NCBI GenBank assembly: GCA_045660385.1
Contig: JAZRDT010000009.1
Location: 1 to 64,000 of the forward strand
Source of the DNA: UBA1189 sp045660385
Lineage (GTDB): Bacteria; Bacteroidota; Bacteroidia; Bacteroidales; Bacteroidaceae
DNA: 64,000 nt
Reading direction: 5' to 3'
Shown here: piece by piece, positions 50,269-58,949 of the stretch
Layout of the letters: each line of letters opens with the position of its first letter
Numbering within the stretch: the stretch's first letter is position 1
Made by a program: the position numbers and the translations under genes
Notes under the pieces: model-generated
The model's input: only the letters and a program-made list of their open reading frames with translations
What the model was told of the DNA's origin: nothing
Database searches by the model: none

Positions 50269-51726
50269 TTAGTAGACGTCGATCTCAGCTACCGATACTC
50301 CCCAGCGCTCGGTAGAGGTGAGCATGAAGTAACGGGCTTGGCAGGGAGCAAAGTCAACCTCGGTCCAATAGGGCATCCAGTTGCTCTTGCTTACAGGTTT
50401 CCAATCCTTGCCGTTCTCGCTCACGTAGAAGGTGTAGCTACGCACCAGGCCGAAGGCGGAGTTGTCGGTACGGGGTGTGCAGAGGAATCCGCTGAGGGTT
50501 TGTACGCGCCCCATATCTACCATGATGCGGTGCTGTACTTTGGGGGCATTCCAATCCCACCGGTTGGCGCGCTGACCTCGGGGCTGCTCCTTGGGTAGTT
50601 GCGTGTGCCACAGAGTGGTGGGGTCGCCGTCGATGGCGTTGGTTGCAGTGTAGTTGCCACGTGTAGTCTCGGCACTGCTATAGTCGAGCACGCGCCAATG
50701 CTTCTTGCTGATGTAGCGGTCGGCTGTAGAGGTGGGGTGCCATTCTCCAGTGGTGTAGTTGATATCAAACTGGCGGGTATAATTGAACACGCAGCTATCG
50801 GCCGTGAAGGAGATGGGGAAGATGATAGTCTTCGACTCGGGCAAACGGGGGTCTTGCCAGCGGTCGCCCACATAGAGGTGGGTGGTTTGCTTGGTGCCCT
50901 TTATGGTGAGGATGCTTGCAGCCTGAGTATCAAAGGCAATGGAGTTTCCTACCTGCTTGAGTTCGCTCCATCCTTCGGTGAGCGACTTTGAGTAAGAGAG
51001 CATGCAGGGGTTGGGGTCCCAGCCTGTGCATGCTGATGACAACATGTAATAGGTATCGCCTACACGCACGATAGCAGGTGCTTCGCGGCTCTTCCACTTG
51101 AAGAGTTCGGTATACTCTACGGCGGAGAGGTAGTCGTCAGACAGGCGGAAGAGGCCCAAGTGCTGATTTTCTTCGATAGTGGAGATAAAGTAGGCAGTGC
51201 CGTCATCGTCGACAAAGATATTGCAGTCTCGTGACTTTACACCCAACGGACGTCCACCCCAATGGTAGGTGTAGGGACCGTTGACGGTGTTGCTGTAGAA
51301 TACGCCAGCCTCAGAAGCACCATAATTGCTACTCTCCCAATGACACCATACGACGTATTGCTTTGTCTTTGCGCAATACATGAGTTTGGGACGCTCGATC
51401 ATGCGTTTGCTGCCCAAATCGGGGTGAGTGACGTGGTTCTCGATGATTTTACGTTCAAATTTCCAGTTGACAAGGTCCTTGGATGAGTACATGTTTACGT
51501 CGGGGTTCCATGATGATGAGCGGTCCTCGCCAATCATGTACCATGTGTCGCCAACCTTGAGGAAGCCTGCACCATGGGCCTGTACATCGTTACCCTCTGA
51601 GTCGATCCATAGGTTACCATTGGTGATGGTTGTGAACTGTCCGGCATCTTGCGTGGCTGTCTGTCCCTGTAGCTGTTGGCTGAAGGCTGTTGCTGTGAGC
51701 AAGGCGATAGCTAAAACTTTTTTCAT
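50269..51726 (-). CDS. GH43-family glycosidase with C-terminal CBM32 (F5/8 type C) domain
   Basis: 485 residues with a signal peptide (MKKVLAIALLTATAFSQQLQGQ). Five-bladed propeller of GH43 type to about 310: VQAHGAGFLKVGDTWYMIGED, ERPKLMYCAKTKQYVVWCHWE, SRDCNIFVDDDGTAYFI, EAPAIVRVGDTYYMLSSACTGW (acidic residues in expected places). A discoidin/CBM32 module follows (about 345-485: TNAIDGDPTTLWHTQ, HRIMVDMGRVQTLSGF, VAEIDVY). GH43 members of this build act on beta-galactan or arabinan side chains; the exact linkage cannot be read off. Last of three minus-strand genes. Confidence 0.86.
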   Translation of the reverse strand: MKKVLAIALLTATAFSQQLQGQTATQDAGQFTTITNGNLWIDSEGNDVQAHGAGFLKVGDTWYMIGEDRSSSWNPDVNMYSSKDLVNWKFERKIIENHVTHPDLGSKRMIERPKLMYCAKTKQYVVWCHWESSNYGASEAGVFYSNTVNGPYTYHWGGRPLGVKSRDCNIFVDDDGTAYFISTIEENQHLGLFRLSDDYLSAVEYTELFKWKSREAPAIVRVGDTYYMLSSACTGWDPNPCMLSYSKSLTEGWSELKQVGNSIAFDTQAASILTIKGTKQTTHLYVGDRWQDPRLPESKTIIFPISFTADSCVFNYTRQFDINYTTGEWHPTSTADRYISKKHWRVLDYSSAETTRGNYTATNAIDGDPTTLWHTQLPKEQPRGQRANRWDWNAPKVQHRIMVDMGRVQTLSGFLCTPRTDNSAFGLVRSYTFYVSENGKDWKPVSKSNWMPYWTEVDFAPCQARYFMLTSTERWGVSVAEIDVY

Positions 51727-51728
51727 AG

Positions 51729-52124
51729 TTAACTGATTTTTACCAATTGTATTTCAAATATAAGTGTCGAATGTTTGGGGATGCCCGCTACGCTCATGGC
51801 TCCATAGCCTACCTCGGCAGGAACATAGATGCGCCACTTGTCGCCTGCACGCATCTGCGTGAGTGCAATCTGCCAGCCCGTGATGAGATCGGCCAAACGG
51901 AAAGCGTCGGGGTAGCCTTGTGAGGTGTTATCGTCGAATACACTACCATCGATGAGCATTCCTTTGTAGTATACCGATACGATGCTGCGGATATTGGCTC
52001 TATCGCCGGAACCAGATTCCAACACCTCATAGAGGATGCCCTGTGCGGTAGTGTATATGCCGGGTTCGGTAGCCTTTTGCTGAAGATAGGCCTTGTTTTG
52101 CTCTTTGTAATTTCCTTTTGCCAT
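51729..52124 (-). CDS. FKBP-type peptidyl-prolyl isomerase
   Basis: 131 residues from MAKGNYKEQNKAYLQQ; codons further up overlap the esterase gene end and are rejected. FKBP core at 40-131: VSVYYKGMLIDGSVFDDN, GWQIALTQMRAGDKWRIYVPAEVGYG, HSTLIFEIQLVKI. No signal peptide or lipobox, so probably cytoplasmic, although many Bacteroidales paralogues are exported. It lies between two secreted carbohydrate-type enzymes with gaps of 2 and 19 nt, so it is co-translated with them. Confidence 0.88.
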   Translation of the reverse strand: MAKGNYKEQNKAYLQQKATEPGIYTTAQGILYEVLESGSGDRANIRSIVSVYYKGMLIDGSVFDDNTSQGYPDAFRLADLITGWQIALTQMRAGDKWRIYVPAEVGYGAMSVAGIPKHSTLIFEIQLVKIS

Positions 52125-52143
52125 AAATATATAGTTTTTGATT

Positions 52144-53010
52144 TTATAATTCGCGAAGCCATTTCTCCAGTTCGCCTGTCCACTGACGTTTGTATTTGAA
52201 GTTGTCGTTGTATCCCCATCCATGACCGCCTGTGGGGTAGCAGTGGAGAGAGGCCGGTACTTTGTTCTTTACCAAGGCTTGGTAGTAGCGTAGACTGTTC
52301 TCTACGGGTACTACACGATCATCGCTGCTATGCATGATGAAAGCGGGTGGTGTTTGTGCCGATACTTGCAGTTCGTTGCTGTAAAGCTGCACCAATTCAT
52401 CCGTTGGGGTCTTGCCGATAAGGCGCTCGCGTGAACCCTTGTGACAGATACTCAGATCCATACTGATGACGGGATAGAAGAGTATTTGGAAATCGGGACG
52501 GCTGTCGTCGGTGTAGTGTGTGGCTGCTGTACTGGCCAGATGGCCGCCTGCAGATGAACCCATGATGCCGACCTTTTCAATGTTCCATTCCTCGGCATGC
52601 TCACGTACAAGGCGGATTGCTTGTAGGGCATCACTGAGCGGCACTTCGTGGTGCTCATTAGGCATGCGGTATTTGAGTACGGCATAGGTTATGCGTTGGG
52701 CGTTGAACCATGCTGCCATGTCGTGTCCTTCGTGGTCCATTGCCAAATGTACATAGCCTCCACCAGGACATGCTACGATAGCCTTTCCATTGCTGTTCTT
52801 TGCTACATAGACGGTGAGGGTAGGAGAGGTGATGTTGGTGGGGCGATTGGCGCGAGCCTCGCTCTCCTGTTCTACAATGCCATTCGTGTTGGGCGCTCCG
52901 TTTGGCCATAGTGAAAACTCAAACTTTTGCTGTGCATAGAGGTGGCAGTTTCCGAGAATGAATAGGGCAATGGCCAATACTGTACTGAAATGTTTTCTTT
53001 TGTTTTTCAT
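52144..53010 (-). CDS. Exported alpha/beta hydrolase, acetyl-esterase-like
   Basis: 288 residues with a signal peptide (MKNKRKHFSTVLAIALFILGNCHLYAQ). Esterase/lipase of the xylan acetyl-esterase (BD-FAE-like) type: CPGGGYVHLAMDHEG oxyanion loop, nucleophile in GIMGSSAGGHLAS, Asp in HSSDDRVVP, His in PTGGHGWGY. It would remove acyl groups from plant glycans in the periplasm. First gene of the operon with FKBP and GH43, with a promoter box at 53031-53038. Confidence 0.85.
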   Translation of the reverse strand: MKNKRKHFSTVLAIALFILGNCHLYAQQKFEFSLWPNGAPNTNGIVEQESEARANRPTNITSPTLTVYVAKNSNGKAIVACPGGGYVHLAMDHEGHDMAAWFNAQRITYAVLKYRMPNEHHEVPLSDALQAIRLVREHAEEWNIEKVGIMGSSAGGHLASTAATHYTDDSRPDFQILFYPVISMDLSICHKGSRERLIGKTPTDELVQLYSNELQVSAQTPPAFIMHSSDDRVVPVENSLRYYQALVKNKVPASLHCYPTGGHGWGYNDNFKYKRQWTGELEKWLREL

Positions 53011-53030
53011 GTCGATACTATTTTATGTTG

Positions 53031-53038
53031 CAAAAATA
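53031..53038 (-). promoter_or_regulatory. Promoter (-7 box) of the esterase operon
   Basis: TATTTTTG on the minus strand, exact match, 20 nt before the start. Confidence 0.6.
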
Positions 53039-53081
53039 GCAAAAATATAACACAAAGTTTCTTAGTTCTAAAAATAAATCC

Positions 53082-53089
53082 TACTTTTG
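53082..53089 (+). promoter_or_regulatory. Promoter (-7 box) of the rseC-rnf operon
   Basis: TACTTTTG, exact match, 23 nt before the ATG at 53113. The following ATGATAAAAATGCAATG gives no ORF of use. Confidence 0.65.
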
Positions 53090-53112
53090 CATGATAAAAA
53101 TGCAATGTTGAT

Positions 53113-53532
53113 ATGGCAGATGTGATAAGGCATGATGGCGTAGTGGACTCCATTGAAGGAGATTGCATACATGTACGCATCGTACAGGCCTCGGCTTGTG
53201 CGGCATGTGGTGCCAAGAGTCTGTGCTCAGCAGCCGAGAGTAAGGAGAAAATAGTGGATGTATATGGGGCAGATGCTGAAGCCTATCAAGTAGGGCAAAG
53301 AGTAATGGTCGAGGGAGCAGCAACAATGGGTATGAAAGCTGTTCGCCTCGCTTTTCTTTTCCCGCTACTGCTACTCGTGGCTGCTATTGCTGTTGCCGTG
53401 TGGCTTACCGATGGCAATGAGGCTATTGCAGCGCTTAGTGCATTGTTGACATTGACAACTTATTTCTTGCTGCTCTTTGCATGCAGGAAGAGGTTGAAGA
53501 GCGAATTTACGTTTATAATTAAACCTATTTAA
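53113..53532 (+). CDS. rseC: RseC/RsxC-type SoxR-reducing system protein
   Basis: 139 residues. N-terminal half is small and soluble with a cysteine cluster (ASACAACGAKSLCS) that may hold an Fe-S centre; two membrane helices follow (about 76-94 and 105-121) and a basic tail. RseC domain proteins regularly head Bacteroidetes rnf operons, as here, 13 nt before rnfB. In enterobacteria the relative takes part in keeping SoxR reduced; in this phylum the function is unproven. Confidence 0.87.
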   Translation: MADVIRHDGVVDSIEGDCIHVRIVQASACAACGAKSLCSAAESKEKIVDVYGADAEAYQVGQRVMVEGAATMGMKAVRLAFLFPLLLLVAAIAVAVWLTDGNEAIAALSALLTLTTYFLLLFACRKRLKSEFTFIIKPI

Positions 53533-53545
53533 ATATTTAATAGTA

Positions 53546-54445
53546 ATGAACACAATTTTGGTAGCAGTGATTGCTTTGGGTTCGACTGCATTGGTATTGG
53601 CTGGTGTGTTGTTTGTCGTTTCCAAGAAGTTTGCTGTAAAGGAAGACCCACGTGTGGGACAAGTTGCCGAGGTGTTGCCGCAAGCCAACTGTGGCGGTTG
53701 CGGATTCCCCGGATGTGCTGGCTTTGCTGACGCTTGCGTCAAGGCTGGCTCGCTCGACGGATTGCTGTGCCCTGTAGGCGGACAGGCTGTAATGACTCAG
53801 GTTGCCGAGATTCTTGGTCTGAGCGCTGGCGCTGCCGATCCTAAGGTGGCAGTAGTGCGTTGTAATGGAACATGTGAGCATCGTCCCCGTACGAATGTGT
53901 ACGATGGTGCCGTGTCGTGTAAGATTGCCCATGCTACGGGCTGTGGTGAGACAGGTTGCGCTTATGGCTGCTTGGGCTGTGGCGATTGTGTGAAAGCATG
54001 TCAGTTTGATGCTATCCGCATGAACCCCGAGACAGGACTCCCCGAGGTGGATGCCGACAAATGTACCGCTTGCGGTGCCTGTGTGAAGGCATGTCCACGC
54101 ATGATCATCGAGCTCCGCAATAAGGGACGCAACGGTCGCCGCATGGTGGTGCTCTGTGTCAACAAGGACAAGGGTGCGCTCACCCGCAAGGCTTGTGAAG
54201 TAGGATGTATCGGTTGTAGCAAGTGTCAGAAGGTGTGTCCGTTCGAGGCCATCACCATCGCCAACAACCTGGCTTACATCGACTACGAGAAGTGTAAGCT
54301 CTGCCGTAAGTGTGAAGACGAATGTCCGCAGCACACCATCGTAGCGGTAAATTTCCCCGCAAGAAAGCCGAAGCCTGCTCCTGAGGCTGCAACTTCTCAG
54401 AATCCTCAGAACGCTCCGAGCAATGAGAGCACTCAGCAATCATAA
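53546..54445 (+). CDS. rnfB: Rnf complex subunit B (ferredoxin-type)
   Basis: 299 residues. One N-terminal membrane helix, then the CGGCGFPGCAGFADAC four-Cys module and three ferredoxin-type clusters (GCGDCVKACQFDAI, CTACGACVKACPRM, GCSKCQKVCPFEA, CKLCRKCEDECP). Takes electrons from reduced ferredoxin and passes them into the membrane complex. The Pro/Ala-rich tail (KPKPAPEAATSQNPQNAPS) is a loose end. Order B, C, D, G, E, A is the Bacteroidetes and clostridial-like one. Confidence 0.95.
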   Translation: MNTILVAVIALGSTALVLAGVLFVVSKKFAVKEDPRVGQVAEVLPQANCGGCGFPGCAGFADACVKAGSLDGLLCPVGGQAVMTQVAEILGLSAGAADPKVAVVRCNGTCEHRPRTNVYDGAVSCKIAHATGCGETGCAYGCLGCGDCVKACQFDAIRMNPETGLPEVDADKCTACGACVKACPRMIIELRNKGRNGRRMVVLCVNKDKGALTRKACEVGCIGCSKCQKVCPFEAITIANNLAYIDYEKCKLCRKCEDECPQHTIVAVNFPARKPKPAPEAATSQNPQNAPSNESTQQS

Positions 54446-54468
54446 ATCAGAAATAACATTCAGAATTC

Positions 54469-55806
54469 ATGAAGACATTTAGAATAGGTGGTGTACATCC
54501 CGCCGAAAACAAGTTGTCAGCAGGTAAGAAGATTGAGCCTATGGCATTGCCCAAGCAGGCCGTGTTCCCTCTGTCACAACACATAGGTGCTCCTGCCGTA
54601 GCATGTGTGGCCAAAGGCGACATGGTGAAGGTGGGTACCAAGATTGCCGATGCCGGTGGTTTCGTGTCGGCAGCTATCTTCTCGTCTGTATCGGGTAAGG
54701 TGGCAAAGATTGACTCTATTATTGATGCTAGCGGATATCGCAAGCCCGCTATCTTCATCGACGTCATTGGCGACGAGTGGGAAGAGAGCATCGACCGTAG
54801 TGAGGACTTGGTGACAGAGTGCGCTTTTGAACCCGCCGAGATTGTTGCCAAGATTAAGGATGCCGGTATCGTTGGTATGGGTGGCGCTTGCTTCCCCACA
54901 CATGTGAAGCTGACTCCTCCTCCAGGAAGCAAGGCCGAGTGTGTGATTATCAATGCGGTTGAGTGTGAGCCATATCTCACAGCTGACCATCAGCTGATGC
55001 TTGAAAAGCCCGAGCAGATCCTCGTGGGTGTATCGCTTATCATGAAGGCCGTGAGCGTAACCAAGGGATACATCGGTATTGAAAATAATAAGCCCGATGC
55101 CATCGCGCTGATGAAGGAGAAGGCTTCCAAGTACCCCAATATAGAGATTGTTCCTCTCAAGGTACAGTATCCTCAGGGTGGTGAGAAGCAGCTTATTGAT
55201 GCTGTCATCAGTCGCCAGGTACCCAATCCTCCTGCTATCCCCATCGCTGTAGGTGCTGTGGTACAGAACGTAGGTACTGCATATGCAGTATATGAGGCCG
55301 TGATTAAGAACAAGCCCCTCTTTGAACGCGTGGTAACAGTGACAGGTAAGGCATTGGCCAATCCTTCTAACTTCCTCACTCGTATGGGTACTCCCATGAG
55401 TCAGCTCATCGAAGCTGCCGGTGGCATGCCCGAGAATACGGGCAAGATTATCGGTGGTGGTCCTATGATGGGTAAGGCACTTCTGAATGCTGAGGTGCCC
55501 ATCTGTAAGGGTAGCTCGGGCGTATTGCTCATGACTGAAGAGGAATCGATGCGTGGTAAGGCGCAGAACTGTATCCGTTGTGCCAAGTGCGTGGGTGCTT
55601 GTCCGATGGGCCTTGAACCCTATTTGCTCGCCAAATTGGGTGAGTATGGTGATTGGGAGCGTGCCGAGAACGAAGATATTATGACTTGTATCGAGTGCGG
55701 ATGCTGCACTTTCACCTGTCCGTCGAACCGCCCGTTGCTTGACTGGGTGCGCTTGGCAAAGAATACCGTCGGTGGTATCATCCGTGAGAGAAACATGAAG
55801 AAGTAA
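54469..55806 (+). CDS. rnfC: Rnf complex subunit C
   Basis: 445 residues. Peripheral subunit that exchanges electrons with NAD and carries FMN and two 4Fe-4S clusters: GGACFPTHVKL and the Rossmann-like NADH site GGEKQLIDAVISRQVP, then CIRCAKCVGACPMGLEP and CIECGCCTFTCPSNRPLLD near the C-terminus. Starts 23 nt after rnfB. Confidence 0.96.
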   Translation: MKTFRIGGVHPAENKLSAGKKIEPMALPKQAVFPLSQHIGAPAVACVAKGDMVKVGTKIADAGGFVSAAIFSSVSGKVAKIDSIIDASGYRKPAIFIDVIGDEWEESIDRSEDLVTECAFEPAEIVAKIKDAGIVGMGGACFPTHVKLTPPPGSKAECVIINAVECEPYLTADHQLMLEKPEQILVGVSLIMKAVSVTKGYIGIENNKPDAIALMKEKASKYPNIEIVPLKVQYPQGGEKQLIDAVISRQVPNPPAIPIAVGAVVQNVGTAYAVYEAVIKNKPLFERVVTVTGKALANPSNFLTRMGTPMSQLIEAAGGMPENTGKIIGGGPMMGKALLNAEVPICKGSSGVLLMTEEESMRGKAQNCIRCAKCVGACPMGLEPYLLAKLGEYGDWERAENEDIMTCIECGCCTFTCPSNRPLLDWVRLAKNTVGGIIRERNMKK

Positions 55807-55815
55807 AACAGTTCC

Positions 55816-55833
55816 CGGAGTCCGAGAACTCCG
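55816..55833 (+). other. Small hairpin between rnfC and rnfD
   Basis: CGGAGT (55816-55821) with ACTCCG (55828-55833). No U-run, so not a terminator; possibly an mRNA processing or stability site within the operon. Confidence 0.4.
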
Positions 55834-55856
55834 AGAGCGACAAACAAACTATAGCA

Positions 55857-56816
55857 ATGAATAAACTAAAACTATCCTTGTCGCCTCACGTACATAGCGG
55901 CGACAGCGTAAGCAAGAATATGCGATGGGTAATCATCGCTATGCTGCCCGCCATGTTGTGGTCGTTCTATACGTTCGGCCTTGGTGCAGTGATTGTTACC
56001 GCAACATCGGTGGCATCGTGCGTATTCTTTGAATGGGCAATCAATAAGTTTATCCTCAAGAACGAACAGTGCACTCTGTGCGACTACTCTGCTGTGGTTA
56101 CAGGTATACTGCTCGCCTTCAACCTTCCCGCCAATTTGCCTCTTTACATTATCATTATAGGTGCATTGTTTGCGATTGGTGTGGTGAAGATGACCTTCGG
56201 TGGTCTGGGCTGCAATCTCTTTAACCCGGCTTTGGCAGCTCGTGTGTTCCTTTTGATTTCATTCCCCGTGAAAATGACCATGTTCCCTGCCGTGGGACAG
56301 ATGACAGCTTATGCCGATGCGGTCACAGCAGCAACACCTTTGGCTACAGCCAAAACTCTGGCAGATACCAGTATCTGGGATCTCTTCCTCGGTAATGTGG
56401 GTGGTTCACTTGGTGAGGTTAGCGCGCTCTGCCTGCTCATTGGTTTGGTGATCTTGTTGGTGTCGCGCACCATTACATGGCATATCCCCGTGTCAATCCT
56501 CGCTACAGTATTGGTGCTCAGTGGATTGCTCCATATCGCATATCCTGTAGAGGTTGCTACACCTTGGCATCATCTCTTTGGCGGTGGCTTGATGCTCGGT
56601 GCAGTATTCATGGCGACAGACTATGTTACTTCGCCCATGACTGCAAAGGGCCAACTTATCTATGGCTTCTGCATCGGTTTCCTCACTGTGGCCATCCGCG
56701 TGTTTGGCGCCTATCCCGAAGGTATGTCATTCGCAATCCTTATTATGAATGCGTTTGTACCATTGATTAACAATGCATGCAAGCCCCAACGATTTGCAAA
56801 GGAGGTAAAGAAATGA
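55857..56816 (+). CDS. rnfD: Rnf complex subunit D
   Basis: 319 residues with about nine or ten membrane helices, NqrB/RnfD family. Carries a covalent FMN and forms the core of the ion channel. Phrases PHVHSGDSVSKNMRWVIIAMLPA, GGLGCNLFNPALAARVFLL and GAVFMATDYVTSPMTAKGQ are typical. Its last codons overlap the rnfG start by 4 nt (ATGA). Confidence 0.95.
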   Translation: MNKLKLSLSPHVHSGDSVSKNMRWVIIAMLPAMLWSFYTFGLGAVIVTATSVASCVFFEWAINKFILKNEQCTLCDYSAVVTGILLAFNLPANLPLYIIIIGALFAIGVVKMTFGGLGCNLFNPALAARVFLLISFPVKMTMFPAVGQMTAYADAVTAATPLATAKTLADTSIWDLFLGNVGGSLGEVSALCLLIGLVILLVSRTITWHIPVSILATVLVLSGLLHIAYPVEVATPWHHLFGGGLMLGAVFMATDYVTSPMTAKGQLIYGFCIGFLTVAIRVFGAYPEGMSFAILIMNAFVPLINNACKPQRFAKEVKK

Positions 56817-57478
56817 AAAAGCTTGAATCATCATTGAAGAATATGCTTCTCGTGCTGACTCTCGTGTCGGCTGTGGCTGCTTTCTTGTTGGCTTATGTTA
56901 ACAATATAACAAGCACCACCATTGCAAAGATTAACGAAGAGGCACTTAGCGAGGGTATCAAGAATGTCCTCAACATTGGAGCTGAAGAGCAGATAAACGT
57001 GGCAGAGAAAATGGTTGATGCCTATGTCGTATATGAAGTTACTCGTGACGGACAGTGGATTGGCACTGCAGTGAAGTCTACTGACAAGAGTGGCTTTGGT
57101 GGCGACATCGAAGTGCTTGTAGGTTTCAACGAGGCAGGTAAGATTCTCGGTTATGAAGTATTGAAACATGCCGAGACTCCTGGTCTTGGTGCTCGTGCAG
57201 GAGAATGGTTCCGCACAGCAACTGCGGGTGAAGTGAAGAAGGTGGGAGTTTTCTCTAAAATCTTCTTCGGTAATCCCGATCCTGCAGGTAGCCATAACAT
57301 CATCGGACGTGATATTGCCGAGGGTGAGCTCAAGGTATCAAAGGATGGTGGCGATATTGATGCCATAACCGCTTCTACTATCACCTCGCGCGCCTTCCTC
57401 AATGCCGTGAACAATGCCTACAAGGTGTTCAAAGGTAATGTGTCGGATGTAAACTCAGGAGCGACAAGTCAAAATTGA
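56813..57478 (+). CDS. rnfG: Rnf complex subunit G
   Basis: 221 residues from ATG 56813. One N-terminal membrane helix and an exported FMN-binding domain; the flavin Thr sits in DAITASTITSRAFLNAV, the (S/D)GATxT-like motif, here with ATS-type changes (AST for GAT). HAETPGLGARAGEW precedes it. GGAGG-like GGAGGTAAAG lies 3-13 nt before the ATG, but those bases are also rnfD codons, so it may be accidental. Confidence 0.95.
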   Translation: MKKLESSLKNMLLVLTLVSAVAAFLLAYVNNITSTTIAKINEEALSEGIKNVLNIGAEEQINVAEKMVDAYVVYEVTRDGQWIGTAVKSTDKSGFGGDIEVLVGFNEAGKILGYEVLKHAETPGLGARAGEWFRTATAGEVKKVGVFSKIFFGNPDPAGSHNIIGRDIAEGELKVSKDGGDIDAITASTITSRAFLNAVNNAYKVFKGNVSDVNSGATSQN

Positions 57479-57597
57479 ATTATGAATTATAAATTCTGAA
57501 TGCTGAATAAAGGCTCCGTTGTGAATGCCTCCTAAATGGTAAACTAGAGAATTCATAATTCACAATTCAGAATTAATTTATTGAAAAATAAATTCTC
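57479..57597. repeat. AT-rich inverted repeat block inside the rnf operon
   Basis: Left units TTGAATTATGAATTATAAAT and right units GAATTCATAATTCACAATTC are in opposite sense, so the 119-nt gap can fold. Same repeat class as at 22152. Confidence 0.6.
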
Positions 57598-58185
57598 ATG
57601 AATAACTGGAAAGTATTTTTGAATGGTTTAATAAAGGAGAATCCTACTTTCGTACTTCTCCTTGGCATGTGCCCCACCTTGGGAACCACCTCTTCGGCGC
57701 TCAATGGTATGTCAATGGGTCTTGCTACCACGTTCGTGCTCATTTGTTCGAACATCGTTATCGCTTTGCTTAAGAATCTGATTCCCGATAAGGTGCGCAT
57801 ACCTGCCTATATCGTAGTTATCGCATCGTTCGTGACCTTGCTGCAGATGCTCATGCAGGCTTACTTGCCTTCACTGTATGCGAGCCTTGGTCTGTTTATC
57901 CCCCTTATCGTGGTAAACTGTATTATCCTCGGCCGCGCCGAAGCTTTTGCTGCTAAAAACACCGCTTTACCCTCACTCTTCGATGGCCTGGGCATGGGTC
58001 TCGGCTTCACTTGGGCGCTCACACTGCTTGGTGCCGTGCGTGAACTTTTGGGAACTGGTGCGGTATTCGGCTTCACCTTGCTTCCCTCATCGACTAACAT
58101 GCTTGTCTTCGTGCTTGCACCTGGAGCCTTCATCGTGTTGGGATACTTGATTGCGATTGTGAATAAATTAAAAAGTAAAAATTAA
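57598..58185 (+). CDS. rnfE: Rnf complex subunit E
   Basis: 195 residues, six membrane helices, NqrD/RnfE family. Opening NNWKVFLNGLIKENPTFVLLLGMCPTLG carries the conserved Cys that helps bind the membrane 2Fe-2S centre with RnfA; GLGMGLGFTWALTLLGAVRELLGTG is typical. Follows a repeat-filled gap; rnfA comes 59 nt later. Confidence 0.95.
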   Translation: MNNWKVFLNGLIKENPTFVLLLGMCPTLGTTSSALNGMSMGLATTFVLICSNIVIALLKNLIPDKVRIPAYIVVIASFVTLLQMLMQAYLPSLYASLGLFIPLIVVNCIILGRAEAFAAKNTALPSLFDGLGMGLGFTWALTLLGAVRELLGTGAVFGFTLLPSSTNMLVFVLAPGAFIVLGYLIAIVNKLKSKN

Positions 58186-58244
58186 GAATTGAAAATTAAC
58201 CGTGTTTTAATTTTTAATTGTAAACTTTTAATTCAACAAACATT

Positions 58245-58862
58245 ATGGAATATATATTGATTTTCATCTCTGCGATATTTGTTAACAATATCGTGTTGTC
58301 GCAGTTCTTAGGTATCTGCCCCTTCCTCGGTGTATCAAAGAAGGTTGAGACAGCCAAGGGTATGGGTCTTGCTGTTACCTTCGTGTTGGTCATCGCTACC
58401 ATCGTTACCTATCTGTTGCAAATATGGGTACTCAACCCCTTCAACCTGCAATATTTACAGACCATCGTATTTATCCTCGTTATTGCAGGCTTGGTGCAGA
58501 TGGTTGAGATTGTGCTGAAGAAACTCTCTCCTTCGCTCTATCAGGCTTTGGGTGTGTTCCTTCCCTTGATCACCACCAACTGCTGTATTCTTGGTGTGGC
58601 TATTCTCGTAGCTAACGGAACCTACAATGGTCAGGGTCTTGAACCCAGTTTGCTCACAGGCGTTATCTTTGCTTTGGCTACCGCTTTAGGCTTTGCCCTT
58701 TCACTCATCGTCTTTGCAGGATTGCGTGAACAACTCAGTCTGATTCGCGTACCCAAAGGTATGGACGGTATGCCCATTGCTCTCGTTGTTGCTGGTCTTT
58801 TGGCCCTTGCTTTCATGGGATTCAGTGGCATCGACAAGGGTATTGCCCTATTTTTCAGCTAA
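58245..58862 (+). CDS. rnfA: Rnf complex subunit A
   Basis: 205 residues, six membrane helices, NqrE/RnfA family, inverted in topology to RnfE. VNNIVLSQFLGICPFLGVSKK carries the conserved Cys; LPLITTNCCILGVAIL is the second signature. Last gene of the operon; an inverted repeat terminator follows at 58884-58916. The whole complex couples ferredoxin oxidation and NAD reduction to Na+ (or H+) export. Confidence 0.95.
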   Translation: MEYILIFISAIFVNNIVLSQFLGICPFLGVSKKVETAKGMGLAVTFVLVIATIVTYLLQIWVLNPFNLQYLQTIVFILVIAGLVQMVEIVLKKLSPSLYQALGVFLPLITTNCCILGVAILVANGTYNGQGLEPSLLTGVIFALATALGFALSLIVFAGLREQLSLIRVPKGMDGMPIALVVAGLLALAFMGFSGIDKGIALFFS

Positions 58863-58883
58863 CACAACATTTTGCTTGATAGT

Positions 58884-58916
58884 GGGCGGGAATGCTTTGC
58901 ATTCTCGCCCATGTTT
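58884..58916 (+). terminator. Terminator of the rnf operon
   Basis: GGGCGGGAATGC (58884-58895) with GCATTCTCGCCC (58899-58910), one G-U, loop TTT, followed by ATGTTTTA. Confidence 0.75.
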
Positions 58917-58949
58917 TAGAATTTGTAAATCATTGAACATATTTAATTT

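Noticed and set aside
53537..54439. 300-codon open frame on the minus strand opposite rnfB
   Set aside because: It is an exact shadow of rnfB, whose ferredoxin motifs are unambiguous; the shadow protein is low-complexity with no domain.
56801..56812. Shine-Dalgarno sequence GGAGG before rnfG
   Set aside because: The bases are codons of the rnfD C-terminus (AKEVKK), and this phylum rarely uses such sites; ATGA coupling explains the start.
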